A stretch of 64,000 nt of DNA from positions 62,001 to 126,000 of the forward strand of contig NZ_JAGHMF010000009.1 in the NCBI RefSeq assembly GCF_017741815.1, written 5' to 3'. The translations under genes and the position numbers were made by a program. Positions 38,485-47,430 of the stretch are shown piece by piece. This stretch comes from Rhizobium sp. 16-488-2b. Its GTDB lineage: Bacteria; Pseudomonadota; Alphaproteobacteria; Rhizobiales; Rhizobiaceae. The notes beneath the pieces were generated by a model. It saw nothing but the letters and a program-made list of their open reading frames with translations, did no database searches and was not told the origin of the DNA. Numbering within the stretch: the first letter of the stretch is position 1; each line of letters begins with the position of its first letter.

Positions 38485-39696
38485 ATGAAGACTTTCGAAA
38501 TCGCGGTGATCGGCGGCGGACTGGCCGGAATGATCGCCGCAATCGCCCTAGGACGCGGCGGACGCAACGTTGCACTCGTTGCGCCACCGGCACCAAGGGA
38601 AGATCGCCGGACCACGGCGCTGATGGATCAGTCGATCCGCTTCATCGACCGGCTGACGCTCTGGGAACGCCTGCGGCCTTCTTCCGCGCCGCTTTCGACC
38701 ATGCGCATCATCGACGGCACGAACCGCCTGCTGCGCGCGCCGACCGCGACCTTCCGCGCCGCCGAAGTCGGGCTCGAAGCCTTCGGTTACAATTTTCCCA
38801 ACAAGGCGTTGATGGAAGTGCTGGAAGCGGCCGCTGCCGCCGAGGGTAACATCACCCGCTTCACCGCCTTCGCGGATGTGATCGATGTCACCGAAGACGC
38901 CGTCTCCATCTCGCTCGACAATGGCGAAACGCTCACGGCCGATTTCGCGATCGGCGCCGATGGCCGCAAGTCGAAGCTGCGCGAAACCGTTGGTATCGAC
39001 GTCAAGAAGTGGTCCTATCCGCAATCGGCCATGGTGCTGAATTTCCAGCATTCCCTGCCGCACGAAAACATCTCCACCGAGTTCCACACGGAAAACGGCC
39101 CCTTTACGCAAGTGCCACTTCCCGGCAATCGCTCCAGCCTCGTCTGGGTACAGAGCCCGTCGGATGCTCAGACGCGCAGCGAGCTTTCGCTGGCCGAACT
39201 TGGCAACGTCGTCGAGGAACGCATGCAATCGCTGCTCGGCAAGGTGACGGTCGAGGAGGGCGTGCAGATCTGGCCGCTGTCGGGCATGATGGCGCATCGC
39301 TCAGGCAAGGGCCGGGTAGCGCTGATCGGCGAGGCCGCCCACGTCTTCCCGCCCATCGGCGCGCAGGGGCTGAACCTCAGCTTGCGCGATGTCATGGCGC
39401 TGACCGATATACTCTGCGACCGGCCGGAACTGCCGATATCAAAGGACGCCGGCAGCCAGTTCGACCGCAAGCGCCGCGTCGATATCATGACTCGCACCGC
39501 GAGCGTCGACGTGCTGAACCGCTCGCTTCTATCCGATTTCCTGCCGATGCAAGTGCTGCGCGCAGCCGGCCTGCATATCCTGGCCGCCGTGCCGCCGTTC
39601 CGCAGCATGGTGATGCGCGAGGGTGTCGAGCCCGGGCGCGGTCTGCGCGCGATCCCGGATGCGATCAAGGAACATCTACGTCGGAAGAAAGCCTGA
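38485..39696 (+). CDS. UbiH/UbiF/Coq6-family FAD hydroxylase
   Basis: This 403-aa flavin monooxygenase has the FAD motif IAVIGGGLAGMIAAIALGRGGRNVALVAP, the DG motif (DFAIGADGRKSKLRETVGID) and the GD motif RVALIGEAAHVFPPIGAQGLNLSLRDV that defines ubiquinone-ring hydroxylases. It probably hydroxylates a ubiquinone precursor, though which carbon cannot be told. The ATG at 38485 is the first giving a proper N terminus. Its final 21 bp overlap the convergent AEC transporter gene. Confidence 0.87.
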   Translation: MKTFEIAVIGGGLAGMIAAIALGRGGRNVALVAPPAPREDRRTTALMDQSIRFIDRLTLWERLRPSSAPLSTMRIIDGTNRLLRAPTATFRAAEVGLEAFGYNFPNKALMEVLEAAAAAEGNITRFTAFADVIDVTEDAVSISLDNGETLTADFAIGADGRKSKLRETVGIDVKKWSYPQSAMVLNFQHSLPHENISTEFHTENGPFTQVPLPGNRSSLVWVQSPSDAQTRSELSLAELGNVVEERMQSLLGKVTVEEGVQIWPLSGMMAHRSGKGRVALIGEAAHVFPPIGAQGLNLSLRDVMALTDILCDRPELPISKDAGSQFDRKRRVDIMTRTASVDVLNRSLLSDFLPMQVLRAAGLHILAAVPPFRSMVMREGVEPGRGLRAIPDAIKEHLRRKKA

Positions 39697-40626
39697 CTTC
39701 ATCGCGATCAGGAACAGCGACACGGTTACCACGGATAGCGTCGTGGTGATCAGGATCGTTGCCGACGCCCGCTCCTGCCAAACGCCGTAATGCTGGCCGA
39801 TCACGAAGACATTGGTCGCCGTCGGCAGTGTGGCAAGTAGGACAGCTGCGTAAATCCACACCGGATCGAAGCCGCCCACGGTCGTCAGCGCAAGGTATAC
39901 GACGATGGGGTGGATGATCAGCTTGGCTGGAACGATGTAGCTGATTTCGACAGGAATGCGCCGCATTGGCCTTAGCGCCAGCGTGACACCCATGGCAAAC
40001 AGCGCGCAGGGCGCGGCGGCCTGCGCGAGATAATCGATGAAGCGCTGGAACGCCGCCGGCTGCGGTATCTCGAAGCCGGCCGCGAAGAAGCCAAGTGCGG
40101 TCGACAAGATGAATGGATGCAGCGCCACCTTGCGCGCGATATCGAACGCCAGCCGTCCGCGCGAGCGCTTGTCGTCGCCCGACGCTGCCATCATCGCCGG
40201 CGCGACGATGAAGTGAAACGCATTTTCGATGCAGACGATCAAAGCCACGGGCACGGCAGCGCCTTCACCTAGCGCGATCAGCGCAAGACCTGGCCCCATG
40301 TAGCCGATATTGCCGTAGGACCCGGCGAAAGCCTGGATCGTGCTGTCGGCAAACGAGTTGCGGCGCAGGAAGCGGCCGATCAAAAACATCGCGATGAAGA
40401 TCGAATAGGTGGCGGCGAGATCCGTGACGATGAAGTCGATCCGCGTCAGATCCTCGAACGGGGTGCGCGACACCAGCTTGAAATAGAGCGCGGGCAGGGC
40501 GGCATAGACGATGAATGTGTTCAGCCACCCCATCGCCTCGGTCGGCTGCTTGGTCACCTTGGCGGCGATGAAGCCAATGAGGATCAGGCCGAAGAACGGC
40601 AGGAGAAGACTGACAATGTCGGCCAA
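39676..40626 (-). CDS. AEC (auxin efflux carrier)-family transporter
   Basis: This 316-aa polytopic protein has about ten membrane helices in two five-helix repeats. It begins MADIVSLLLPFFGLILIGF, has the YGNIGYMGPGLALIALGEG crossover segment and ends with TNVFVIGQHYGVWQERASATILITT, which are AEC signatures. Bacterial members move dicarboxylates or other organic acids. The substrate is not predictable from sequence. Confidence 0.9.
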   Translation of the reverse strand: MADIVSLLLPFFGLILIGFIAAKVTKQPTEAMGWLNTFIVYAALPALYFKLVSRTPFEDLTRIDFIVTDLAATYSIFIAMFLIGRFLRRNSFADSTIQAFAGSYGNIGYMGPGLALIALGEGAAVPVALIVCIENAFHFIVAPAMMAASGDDKRSRGRLAFDIARKVALHPFILSTALGFFAAGFEIPQPAAFQRFIDYLAQAAAPCALFAMGVTLALRPMRRIPVEISYIVPAKLIIHPIVVYLALTTVGGFDPVWIYAAVLLATLPTATNVFVIGQHYGVWQERASATILITTTLSVVTVSLFLIAMKSGFLPT

Positions 40627-40701
40627 GGGTCATTCCAATGCTGGGGCCGGTGTGGCGCTATAGGCGGCCCAATACGGCTTGTCTGCGGGAGGACTTGAGG
40701 C

Positions 40702-41451
40702 TTAACCGATTTTCATCAGGATTGGAAAGGTTTGCTGGAACCAGATTGCGGCATCGCTGACGAATCCGAAGATGAAGGCGAGGCCCGTTAGGATAAGAAA
40801 CACCCCCATAACCTTCTCCACGGTGCCGAGATGGCGGCGGAAGCGCGTGAGGAAGCCCATGAAGGCGCCGGAGAAGCCGGCGGCGATCCAGAAAGGGATG
40901 GCGAGCCCGAGCGAATAAACGGCCAGCAGGCCGGCACCCGAGCCCACGGTCTCACGTGACGCTGCGACGCCTAAGATGGCGCCGAGCACCGGGCCGATGC
41001 ATGGCGTCCAGCCGAAGGCGAAGGCAAGCCCCATCACATAGGCGCCCGTCAGCGTCGCCGGTTTGCCACTACCCTGGAAGCGTGCCTCCCGCGCCAGGAC
41101 GCCAATGCGGAAGACGCCGAGGAAATTCAGGCCCATGACGATGATGATCAGCCCGCCGATTTTGGAGAGTAGATCGAGATGCTGACGGAGCGCCATGCCG
41201 ATGCTCGACGCGCCGGCCCCAAGAGCCACGAAGACGGTGGCAAAGCCGAGCGTGAAGAACAACGCCGAAAACAGCACGCCGCGCCGAACATCCGGAGCAA
41301 CAGTCACCGCGCCGCCACCCCTGAACTGCTCGACGGAAATGCCGGCCATGTAACAGAGATAGGGCGGCACCAGCGGCAGCACGCAGGGCGAGAGAAATGA
41401 CAGGGCGCCGGCAAGCAAGGCACTCAACAGGGAAATATCGGCAATCGACAC
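40702..41451 (-). CDS. ccdA: Cytochrome c biogenesis protein CcdA
   Basis: CcdA passes electrons from thioredoxin across the membrane for cytochrome c maturation. The 249-aa protein has six helices and the conserved cysteine segments LSPCVLPLVPPYLCYM (helix 1) and FGWTPCIGPVLGAILG (helix 4). It starts at GTG 41451 (VSIADISLL), with GGAG nearby; the frame is open further upstream but those residues are not family-like. It is divergent from the GGDEF gene. Confidence 0.93.
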   Translation of the reverse strand: MSIADISLLSALLAGALSFLSPCVLPLVPPYLCYMAGISVEQFRGGGAVTVAPDVRRGVLFSALFFTLGFATVFVALGAGASSIGMALRQHLDLLSKIGGLIIIVMGLNFLGVFRIGVLAREARFQGSGKPATLTGAYVMGLAFAFGWTPCIGPVLGAILGVAASRETVGSGAGLLAVYSLGLAIPFWIAAGFSGAFMGFLTRFRRHLGTVEKVMGVFLILTGLAFIFGFVSDAAIWFQQTFPILMKIG

Positions 41452-41604
41452 GCGGTTCTCCGGCGCAGGGCATTCGTGCGCAGTCCTAGCGCAGCCGGTG
41501 GCTCGCCGCCAATCACCTTTTTGCGTCTCGCGTCTCGGGAGCTTGGCGTGGTCGATACAACCTGTGTTAATTGTCTGGCAATTCGGATGCCCTAATATAC
41601 CCAC

Positions 41605-43410
41605 ATGCGGATCAGCGTCATCACCAACTGGGCCTACGGAGTGACGGTTGTTCTGACCGTCCTCTCAGGCTCTGCCTTCATCCTGTCTGCCACAAGTGCC
41701 ACCCGCGAACGGATCGCGGTTGAGGAACATCTGGCGCTGGACGATCTCGCCGACGGTCTGGCGCTGGGCGCCGAAGAGCGCAGCGATGAGGCGCGCCTCT
41801 ATGTCATGCGCGACGACATCAGGCATCTCGATGCCTTCCAGGGCAAGGAAGGCGAGGAGCGCCGGCGCGAACGTGCAATCAAGGGCGTCCGTGATTTAGG
41901 TGCTACGACCATCGAGTTGCAAGCGCTGGAAGACGTTGAAAAGAACGCCGACGTTCTCGACAGGATCGAGGAAGAGGCGATCGCCGCGTATCGCAATGGC
42001 GATCAGGCTGGCGCCCGCCAGACCTTGTTCGGCCCGGAACACGACCGCCTGCAGACGGCGCTTCTCGGCGCCGTCACGCGCTTTCGCGACCTGACGAATG
42101 CACGCACCCAAGCCGTGATGCACGACACGCAGCTGCGCAGTGACTGGTGGGGTTTCATCGCCAAGACGCTGCTCGCCATCACCGCAGCTCTCTTTCTCAG
42201 TGTCCTCTACTTCATCCTCAAGCGCCGCGTCGCCATGCCGTTGATGAGGATGACCGGCATCGTCACGCGCCTGGCCAAGCAGGATTACGCGGTCGATGTG
42301 CCGCTCGATCGTCGTCGCGACGAAATAGGTGAGATGAACGAGGCGATCCACATCTTCCGCGAAAACGGGCTGGAACGCGATCGTCTGGACGCCGAGCGCC
42401 GGCGCGACCAGCAGACGAAGGACCTCATCCTGCAGATGATGCATCGCCTGCAGGCCTGCCAGGCGCAGGAGGAGCTGGCCGAAGTCGTGGCGCTCTTCGC
42501 CCCGCAGATCTTTCCCGATCTCGCCGGCAACCTCTACATCATGAACGAAAGCCGCTCGACATTGTCGCGCATCTCCTCATGGCATGAGCCGCAGCGCTCC
42601 GATCAGGTATTTCCCGCGACGGCCTGCTGGGGCCTCAGGCGCGGTCGCCCGCATGTGAGCTCTCACGAGCACGGCGACATCAGCTGCCAGCATCTCGACC
42701 AATCCGATACGATGGGACTGTGCGTTCCCCTAACGGCGCAGGGCGATATCGTCGGGCTGCTCTATTTCGAGGAGAGGCCAGAGGGCCATATGGAGGCCGA
42801 GGCATCGCGCCTCTATCTGGAGCTTATCGCCGAGAATATCGGCTTGGCTGCCGCCAACCTGCAACTGCGTGACAAGCTGACAAACCTCTCCATTCGCGAC
42901 GCGCTGACGGGACTCTATAACAGGCGATCGCTCGACGAGGACATGAATCAGCATGCGCGCAACCGCGAACTGGAGCAGCTCAGCTGCATGATGGTCGACA
43001 TCGATCACTTCAAGCGCTTCAACGACGAGTTCGGCCATGACGCCGGCGACGAGGTCATGCGCTACGTCGCGCAGACCATCGTCGATACGATCGGCGATGC
43101 CGGGCGCGCCTACCGCTTCGGCGGCGAGGAGTTCACCGTTCTGCTGCCTGATATCGGCGATGCAGAAGGCTTCGAGATCGCCGAGCGCCTGCGCTCCAAC
43201 ATTCGCGGCCTGGCGCTCTCGCATCGCGGCCGCATTCTCGGCCCGATATCGGTGTCGATCGGCGTTGGCTCGTTGTCGGAATGCGCTGCCGTCTCGACAT
43301 TGCTGACGCGCGCTGACGCGGCGTTGCTGGAAGCCAAGGCGCAGGGACGCAACAGGACCGTCATGGCTTCGGTGCTGGTGCCGGGCAGCAAAATGCGCGG
43401 CTCGGCCTAA
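41605..43410 (+). CDS. Membrane diguanylate cyclase: sensor-HAMP-GAF-GGDEF
   Basis: This 601-aa protein is predicted to make cyclic di-GMP. Layout: helix 1 (7-29), a helical periplasmic domain (about 30-180, rich in Glu/Arg), helix 2 (183-205), HAMP (206-260), a GAF-like domain (about 285-430, FPATACWGLRRGRPH, GLCVPLTAQGDIVGLLYFEE) and a GGDEF domain (about 440-595) with the intact active motif RFGGEEF. The usual RxxD inhibitory site five residues before it is absent (GDAG). The signal sensed is unknown. Confidence 0.92.
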   Translation: MRISVITNWAYGVTVVLTVLSGSAFILSATSATRERIAVEEHLALDDLADGLALGAEERSDEARLYVMRDDIRHLDAFQGKEGEERRRERAIKGVRDLGATTIELQALEDVEKNADVLDRIEEEAIAAYRNGDQAGARQTLFGPEHDRLQTALLGAVTRFRDLTNARTQAVMHDTQLRSDWWGFIAKTLLAITAALFLSVLYFILKRRVAMPLMRMTGIVTRLAKQDYAVDVPLDRRRDEIGEMNEAIHIFRENGLERDRLDAERRRDQQTKDLILQMMHRLQACQAQEELAEVVALFAPQIFPDLAGNLYIMNESRSTLSRISSWHEPQRSDQVFPATACWGLRRGRPHVSSHEHGDISCQHLDQSDTMGLCVPLTAQGDIVGLLYFEERPEGHMEAEASRLYLELIAENIGLAAANLQLRDKLTNLSIRDALTGLYNRRSLDEDMNQHARNRELEQLSCMMVDIDHFKRFNDEFGHDAGDEVMRYVAQTIVDTIGDAGRAYRFGGEEFTVLLPDIGDAEGFEIAERLRSNIRGLALSHRGRILGPISVSIGVGSLSECAAVSTLLTRADAALLEAKAQGRNRTVMASVLVPGSKMRGSA

Positions 43411-43426
43411 ACGGAGAGGTAATCGC

Positions 43427-43756
43427 TTATTTCTGCGTCGATCCAAGCCGCACCAGAACCTCGTCCGGAATGCCGTAGCGTTGGATAACGTCGCGGCTGT
43501 TGCGCAGCCCGCAAATCTCGCGCTGGACGAACAGATCCCATACGGCGTCTGCCGCCTTCCTGAGGCGCGCGTCGCGATCGTCCTGGCCATGGCGCGCCGG
43601 ATCCCAGCCTTTGAGCTCGGCCAATGCCGCCTCAGCCTTCAGCCCGCTGCGTCCAAGCGAGTTCGCCCGCTCCGCTCTCAATTCATATTCGAGAACATTG
43701 AACCCGCCCTCGACCGAGAAGGGCTGCCTCAGCGATTGCGGCGGACGAACGGTCAT
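43427..43756 (-). CDS. DUF6665 family small protein
   Basis: This 109-aa protein has the family pattern FNVLEYELRAERANSLGRSGLKAEAALAELK, then AADAVWDLFVQREICGLRN and YGIPDEVLVRLG. It is soluble and helical. The ATG at 43756 has GAGG 8 nt upstream; ATGs at 43762 and 43780 are alternatives. It is convergent with the GGDEF gene (16 bp apart). Function unknown. Confidence 0.8.
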   Translation of the reverse strand: MTVRPPQSLRQPFSVEGGFNVLEYELRAERANSLGRSGLKAEAALAELKGWDPARHGQDDRDARLRKAADAVWDLFVQREICGLRNSRDVIQRYGIPDEVLVRLGSTQK

Positions 43757-43924
43757 GACCATATCCTCAGGCTCGCGCACAGATAGGCTGCTGGCGAGCG
43801 TCGCTCGGTGGACGAATACCGCGATAGAGTAGGGGTGATCGGCTCGCCGGTAAAGACGCTCGCCGAAGCATGCAAGATGCCTTAGCGAGATCTCGTTATC
43901 GATCCCAAGACGCAGCTAGCCGCC

Positions 43925-44086
43925 TTACTTGGCGGCGGCGTTGCCAACCCGATTGCCCGCATTCTGCGTTGCGTCAACGGTGTTGGCCGCATCTTTACCC
44001 ATGCCGCGGATCGTATTGCCGCAGGAGCTGAGGGCCAGCATGACGCAAAGAGCCGCCGCGATCTTCGTGGTGATGGAGGAAGTCAT
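43925..44086 (-). CDS. Entericidin-like small lipoprotein
   Basis: This 53-aa protein has a lipoprotein signal (TKIAAALCVMLALSSC) with lipobox cysteine Cys22, then GNTIRGMGKDAANTVDATQNAGNRVG, the typical entericidin A/B family pattern. Such peptides are stress-induced outer-membrane-associated lipoproteins. AAGGA lies 7 nt before the ATG. It is easily missed because of its size. Confidence 0.88.
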   Translation of the reverse strand: MTSSITTKIAAALCVMLALSSCGNTIRGMGKDAANTVDATQNAGNRVGNAAAK

Positions 44087-44172
44087 GTCACAATCCTTTT
44101 CGTGGAACCTGTGACACAACGCATGGCGCGGCTGCTGGTTGCATTCCATAGTCGTTCCGCCTACCTGTCGCG

Positions 44173-44439
44173 CTATGGCTGCTCACGCATCCCAGGCGTC
44201 GCTTCGCGCTCGTCGGCATCTTCCAGATCCGTCTTCACGATGAAGGCATCCGTATGCTGTCTTGCCGCTTCCCTCAGCGCGTCGAGGTTCGGCACATCAT
44301 CACCCTCGATCTGGTCGCCGCCATGATTGATCTCATGCTCGGCCTGCGACCAATGCTCCTCATGGCGTCCCTCAGGTCTGCCCTCACGCTCCCAGATGGC
44401 ATGGGCGCGGTCGCGGATATCTTTTTCACGGTCTGACAT
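44173..44439 (-). CDS. DUF2934 domain protein
   Basis: This 88-aa hydrophilic protein starts MSDREKDIRDRAHAIWEREGRPEGRHEEHWSQAEHE, the DUF2934 signature (IRxRAHxIWExEGRPxGRxxEHWxxAE). The family is common in rhizobia, often near stress genes; function unknown. A GGAAC-type stress promoter candidate lies directly upstream, which agrees with stress induction. Confidence 0.9.
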   Translation of the reverse strand: MSDREKDIRDRAHAIWEREGRPEGRHEEHWSQAEHEINHGGDQIEGDDVPNLDALREAARQHTDAFIVKTDLEDADEREATPGMREQP

Positions 44440-44467
44440 GATGTTCTCCGATGTTTTCCATCGCTAG

Positions 44468-44493
44468 AACTGGCGGCAGCAGCAAAATGTTCC
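44468..44493 (-). promoter_or_regulatory. Candidate EcfG/RpoE2-type stress promoter for the DUF2934 gene
   Basis: On the minus strand GGAAC is followed after 18 bp by GTT, close to the rhizobial general-stress consensus GGAAC-N16/17-cGTT (the base before GTT is A here, not C). A start near 44461 would give a leader of about 22 nt before the DUF2934 ATG at 44439. Confidence 0.5.
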
Positions 44494-44639
44494 GGAGGCA
44501 GCCGAGTGGTTTTCCATCCCCCGCAAGAAATGTGCCTAATGCACAGGAAAGGTGGATTTTTCAGTTGACCGCAATGGGGCGTCTGCATATGTTCCGCGCA
44601 CTTCCAGACGGGGCCTTTCAGAGATGCCTCGCAACACGG

Positions 44640-44715
44640 GAGAGCGTAGCTCAGCTGGTAGAGCAACTGACTTTTAATCAGTAGGTCATGGGTTCGAGCC
44701 CCATCGCTCTCACCA
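44640..44715 (+). tRNA. tRNA-Lys (anticodon TTT)
   Basis: All four arms pair. The acceptor GAGAGCG pairs with CGCTCTC, the D-arm is GCTC/GAGC, the anticodon stem ACTGA/TCAGT encloses CTTTTAA with TTT, and the T-arm contains GGTTCGAGCC. The 3' CCA is encoded (44713-44715). Confidence 0.98.
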
Positions 44716-44953
44716 TTAAATCAAATAGTTAGAAGATTTGTGGTGTTTTGGTCGCGGGTCGGAAAATCCGCAACTCTCAAATTTGGGATAAGCCCCGAGT
44801 TGCTGGAGCGCCTTCGGATCGACGATCGCCGCAAATGCACGAGCAGCCATAAAGTTCCCGAAAAATATTTAATAAAATCAATCGGTTCAATTGCATTCGC
44901 AGCTTAACAAATCGATCCCGGACCCTAATTCTCCCCTGAACAAGGAGATGACC

Positions 44954-45160
44954 ATGACTAACGTGATCGAACACACCAATAGCCGCAAGGTGCTGCGTGG
45001 CCGTGCCTATAGCCTCACGGAGTTCTCGCGCAAATACAGGCTCGGCCAGGATGAAGCCGTTCGCTTGTTCGAGAAATTCGGTCCATCCGCAACCGAGCTC
45101 GACCTCTTGATGGCTGCCAAGCGTCGTCCGCCCGTCTCGCTGGAATCACTTGGCGCCTGA
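44954..45160 (+). CDS. Small conserved hypothetical protein (68 aa)
   Basis: The ATG at 44954 is preceded by AAGGAG at good spacing, giving a 68-aa soluble protein. The pattern YSLTEFSRKYRLGQDEAVRLFEKFGPSATELDLLMAAKR looks like a short helical, possibly DUF3606-like, fold, but the match is weak. Good coding character and a clear ribosome-binding site support a real gene. I cannot give a function. Confidence 0.7.
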   Translation: MTNVIEHTNSRKVLRGRAYSLTEFSRKYRLGQDEAVRLFEKFGPSATELDLLMAAKRRPPVSLESLGA

Positions 45161-45321
45161 TCGGCGCCATCCGCGCCCGGGAAAGAATCACGACGGCTAT
45201 CAGCGCTTGAGAGCGATGATGTGCGGCGTACGCCCTGCAACAAACTCGACTTTCATTACCAAGATTTCATTTCCATTTGACGTTGCTGCGTGCCAATGCG
45301 GTCAACTTGCTAATCCTGCGT

Positions 45322-45351
45322 TCAGCTTCAGATCGTTATTCCCGAAGCTGA
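45322..45351. other. Inverted repeat upstream of macA-like gene
   Basis: TCAGCTTC and GAAGCTGA (8 bp) flank a 14-nt spacer, 36 bp before the macA-like ATG. It might be an operator or a leader hairpin. Confidence 0.35.
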
Positions 45352-45387
45352 CAGTCATATTGGCTGTATCTGACCGAGGCCGCCCGC

Positions 45388-46701
45388 ATGAACGATATGA
45401 CAACGCCCAATAGACCCCAGAGCACGAAGCCCAAGAGCACAGCAAACGCCGATCTCGCCGCTGTCCTTGCCGCTTCCCAGCAGAAGCAGAAGGGCCGCTG
45501 GTGGAAGCGCTCGTTGGTATCGCTTGTCGTCGGAGCGGCTTTGGCAGGTGGATACTATTTCTATGCGCGTCAGGGCGGCAGCGAGGTGAGCTACACCACG
45601 CAGCAGGTCAAGAACGGCGACCTGACCGTGCTTGTGACCGCCACCGGATCGGTCCAGCCGACCGAGCAGGTCGATATCTCAAGCGAGCTCTCCGGCACCG
45701 TTCGCGACGTCAATGTCGACTATAACAGCGAGGTGAAGGCGGGCGACGTGTTGGCGGTCCTCGACACGATCAAGGTCGAGGCTGACGTCAAGAGCACGCA
45801 GGCGAAGCTCGATTCGGCCAAGGCCAACGTCGTTAAGGCGACGGCGGATCTGGAGTCCGCCAAGAGCTCCTACGATCGCTACCGCAACCTCGTCCAAAGC
45901 AACGTGACGACGCAGCAGAGCCTTGAGGACGCCCGCTACAAGTACGATTCGGCCGTTGCCACGAAGGAGATCAACGAAGCGGCAGTGCTGTCGGCGGAAG
46001 CCGATCTGCAGCTTGCCCAGGTCAATCTCACCAAGTCCAAGATCGTCTCGCCGATCGATGGCGTCATCCTCACGCGCTCGGTCGATCCGGGCGCGACGGT
46101 CGCGGCTTCGCTGTCGGCACCGGTTCTCTTCGTCATCGGCGGCGACCTCAGGCAGATGGAGTTGCAGGTCGATGTCGACGAGGCCGATGTCGGCCAGATC
46201 GCGGTTGGCCAGAAAGCCACCTTCACGGTCGATGCCTATCCGGATCGCACATTCCCCGCCGAGATCAAGCAGATCCGCTTTGCCTCGGAGACAACGAATA
46301 ACGTCGTCACCTACAAGGCCATCCTCTCGGTCGACAATGCCGATCTGCTTCTGCGTCCGGGCATGACGGCGACCGCCGACGTCACAGTCGAAGCGGTCAA
46401 GAGCACGCTCATGGTGCCGAACGCCGCCCTGCGTTACGCGCCGCCGGCCACTGAAACCAGGCGCAACCGCGGCCTGTTCGGCATGTTCGCTCCCCCACGC
46501 ATGGGTCCTCGCGGCGGCAATCAGGGCGGCGGCGAGACCTTGACCGGTGCCAAGCGTCGGGTCTGGGTGCTGAAATCCGGCAAACCAACGCCTGTTGTCA
46601 TCCAGGTCGGCTCCTCCGATGGGCAGTTCACCCAGGTGACGTCAGGCGATCTCAAGGAAAACGAAGCGATCATCACCGATTCGACCGAGCGGTCGAGATA
46701 G
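45388..46701 (+). CDS. macA: MacA-type periplasmic adaptor (HlyD family)
   Basis: This 437-aa membrane fusion protein links an ABC efflux pump to an outer-membrane channel. It has a basic N terminus with one membrane anchor (about 42-60, SLVVGAALAGGYYFYA), lipoyl halves around a coiled-coil hairpin (about 130-205, ending VNLTKSKIVSPIDGVIL), a beta-barrel and a membrane-proximal domain. A disordered Arg/Gly/Pro-rich segment (about 350-385, FAPPRMGPRGGNQGGGE) interrupts the latter, which is unusual for MacA. It is followed by its ABC transporter genes. Confidence 0.9.
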   Translation: MNDMTTPNRPQSTKPKSTANADLAAVLAASQQKQKGRWWKRSLVSLVVGAALAGGYYFYARQGGSEVSYTTQQVKNGDLTVLVTATGSVQPTEQVDISSELSGTVRDVNVDYNSEVKAGDVLAVLDTIKVEADVKSTQAKLDSAKANVVKATADLESAKSSYDRYRNLVQSNVTTQQSLEDARYKYDSAVATKEINEAAVLSAEADLQLAQVNLTKSKIVSPIDGVILTRSVDPGATVAASLSAPVLFVIGGDLRQMELQVDVDEADVGQIAVGQKATFTVDAYPDRTFPAEIKQIRFASETTNNVVTYKAILSVDNADLLLRPGMTATADVTVEAVKSTLMVPNAALRYAPPATETRRNRGLFGMFAPPRMGPRGGNQGGGETLTGAKRRVWVLKSGKPTPVVIQVGSSDGQFTQVTSGDLKENEAIITDSTERSR

Positions 46702-46710
46702 CGGCGCGCC

Positions 46711-47430
46711 ATGACCACGCCGCCTCTCATCGAGTTCAGCAAGGTGTCGAAGATCTATGGTCGCGGCGAAGCCTCGATCCGTGCGCTCGATCATGTCGAT
46801 CTCGCCATCCGCGAGCACGAATTCGTCGCGATCATGGGGCCGTCGGGCTCCGGCAAGTCCACGGCCATGAACATTCTCGGCTGTCTCGATGTCCCAAGCG
46901 CCGGCGACTACCTGTTCCAGGGCATCTCGACCACCGGTTTCGACCGTGCGCAATTGACGATGCTGCGCCGTCACATGCTGGGCTTCGTCTTTCAGGGCTT
47001 CAACCTCTTGCCGCGCACGTCGGCGGTCGAGAATGTCGAGCTGCCGCTGATCTATCGCGGCATGCCGGCCGCGGAGCGGCATCGTCTGGCGAAGGAGGCC
47101 CTTGGCCTCGTTGGCCTTGGCGGCCGCGAGCATCACAAGACGCAGGAGCTTTCCGGCGGCCAGCAGCAGCGCGTCGCCATCGCGCGCGCCATCGTCACCC
47201 AGCCATCGCTGCTTCTTGCCGATGAACCGACGGGCAATCTCGACACCAAGACCAGCATCGAAATCATGGACCTGATGACGCGGTTGAACCGCGAGCAGGG
47301 AATCACCATCGTCATGGTCACGCACGAGCCTGATATCGCTGCCTATGCACAGCGGCTGCTGCGCTTTGTCGATGGAAAGCTGGAAGCGGAAACGGTGCAT
47401 CAGGGAAGGGCGGGTCATCATGTTTCTTGA
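46711..47430 (+). CDS. MacB-type ABC transporter, ATP-binding protein
   Basis: This 239-aa ATPase of the LolD/MacB/FtsE group has Walker [14 protein letters not shown]-loop [22 protein letters not shown], signature [14 protein letters not shown] and Walker [13 protein letters not shown]. In E. coli MacB this domain is fused to the permease; here it is a separate polypeptide overlapping the permease gene by 11 bp. Confidence 0.94.
   Translation: MTTPPLIEFSKVSKIYGRGEASIRALDHVDLAIREHEFVAIMGPSGSGKSTAMNILGCLDVPSAGDYLFQGISTTGFDRAQLTMLRRHMLGFVFQGFNLLPRTSAVENVELPLIYRGMPAAERHRLAKEALGLVGLGGREHHKTQELSGGQQQRVAIARAIVTQPSLLLADEPTGNLDTKTSIEIMDLMTRLNREQGITIVMVTHEPDIAAYAQRLLRFVDGKLEAETVHQGRAGHHVS

Noticed and set aside
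44451..44684. A 77-codon open frame running into tRNA-Lys (ending VAQLVEQLTFNQ)
   Set aside because: The final residues are translated tRNA, a well-known artefact; no ribosome-binding site.
44640..45387. tRNA-Lys as an integration site (att)
   Set aside because: I found no direct repeat of the tRNA 3' end downstream and no integrase gene in the window.
45150..45413. An 87-codon frame before macA
   Set aside because: It overlaps the end of the 68-aa gene and the start of macA, and has no conserved features.
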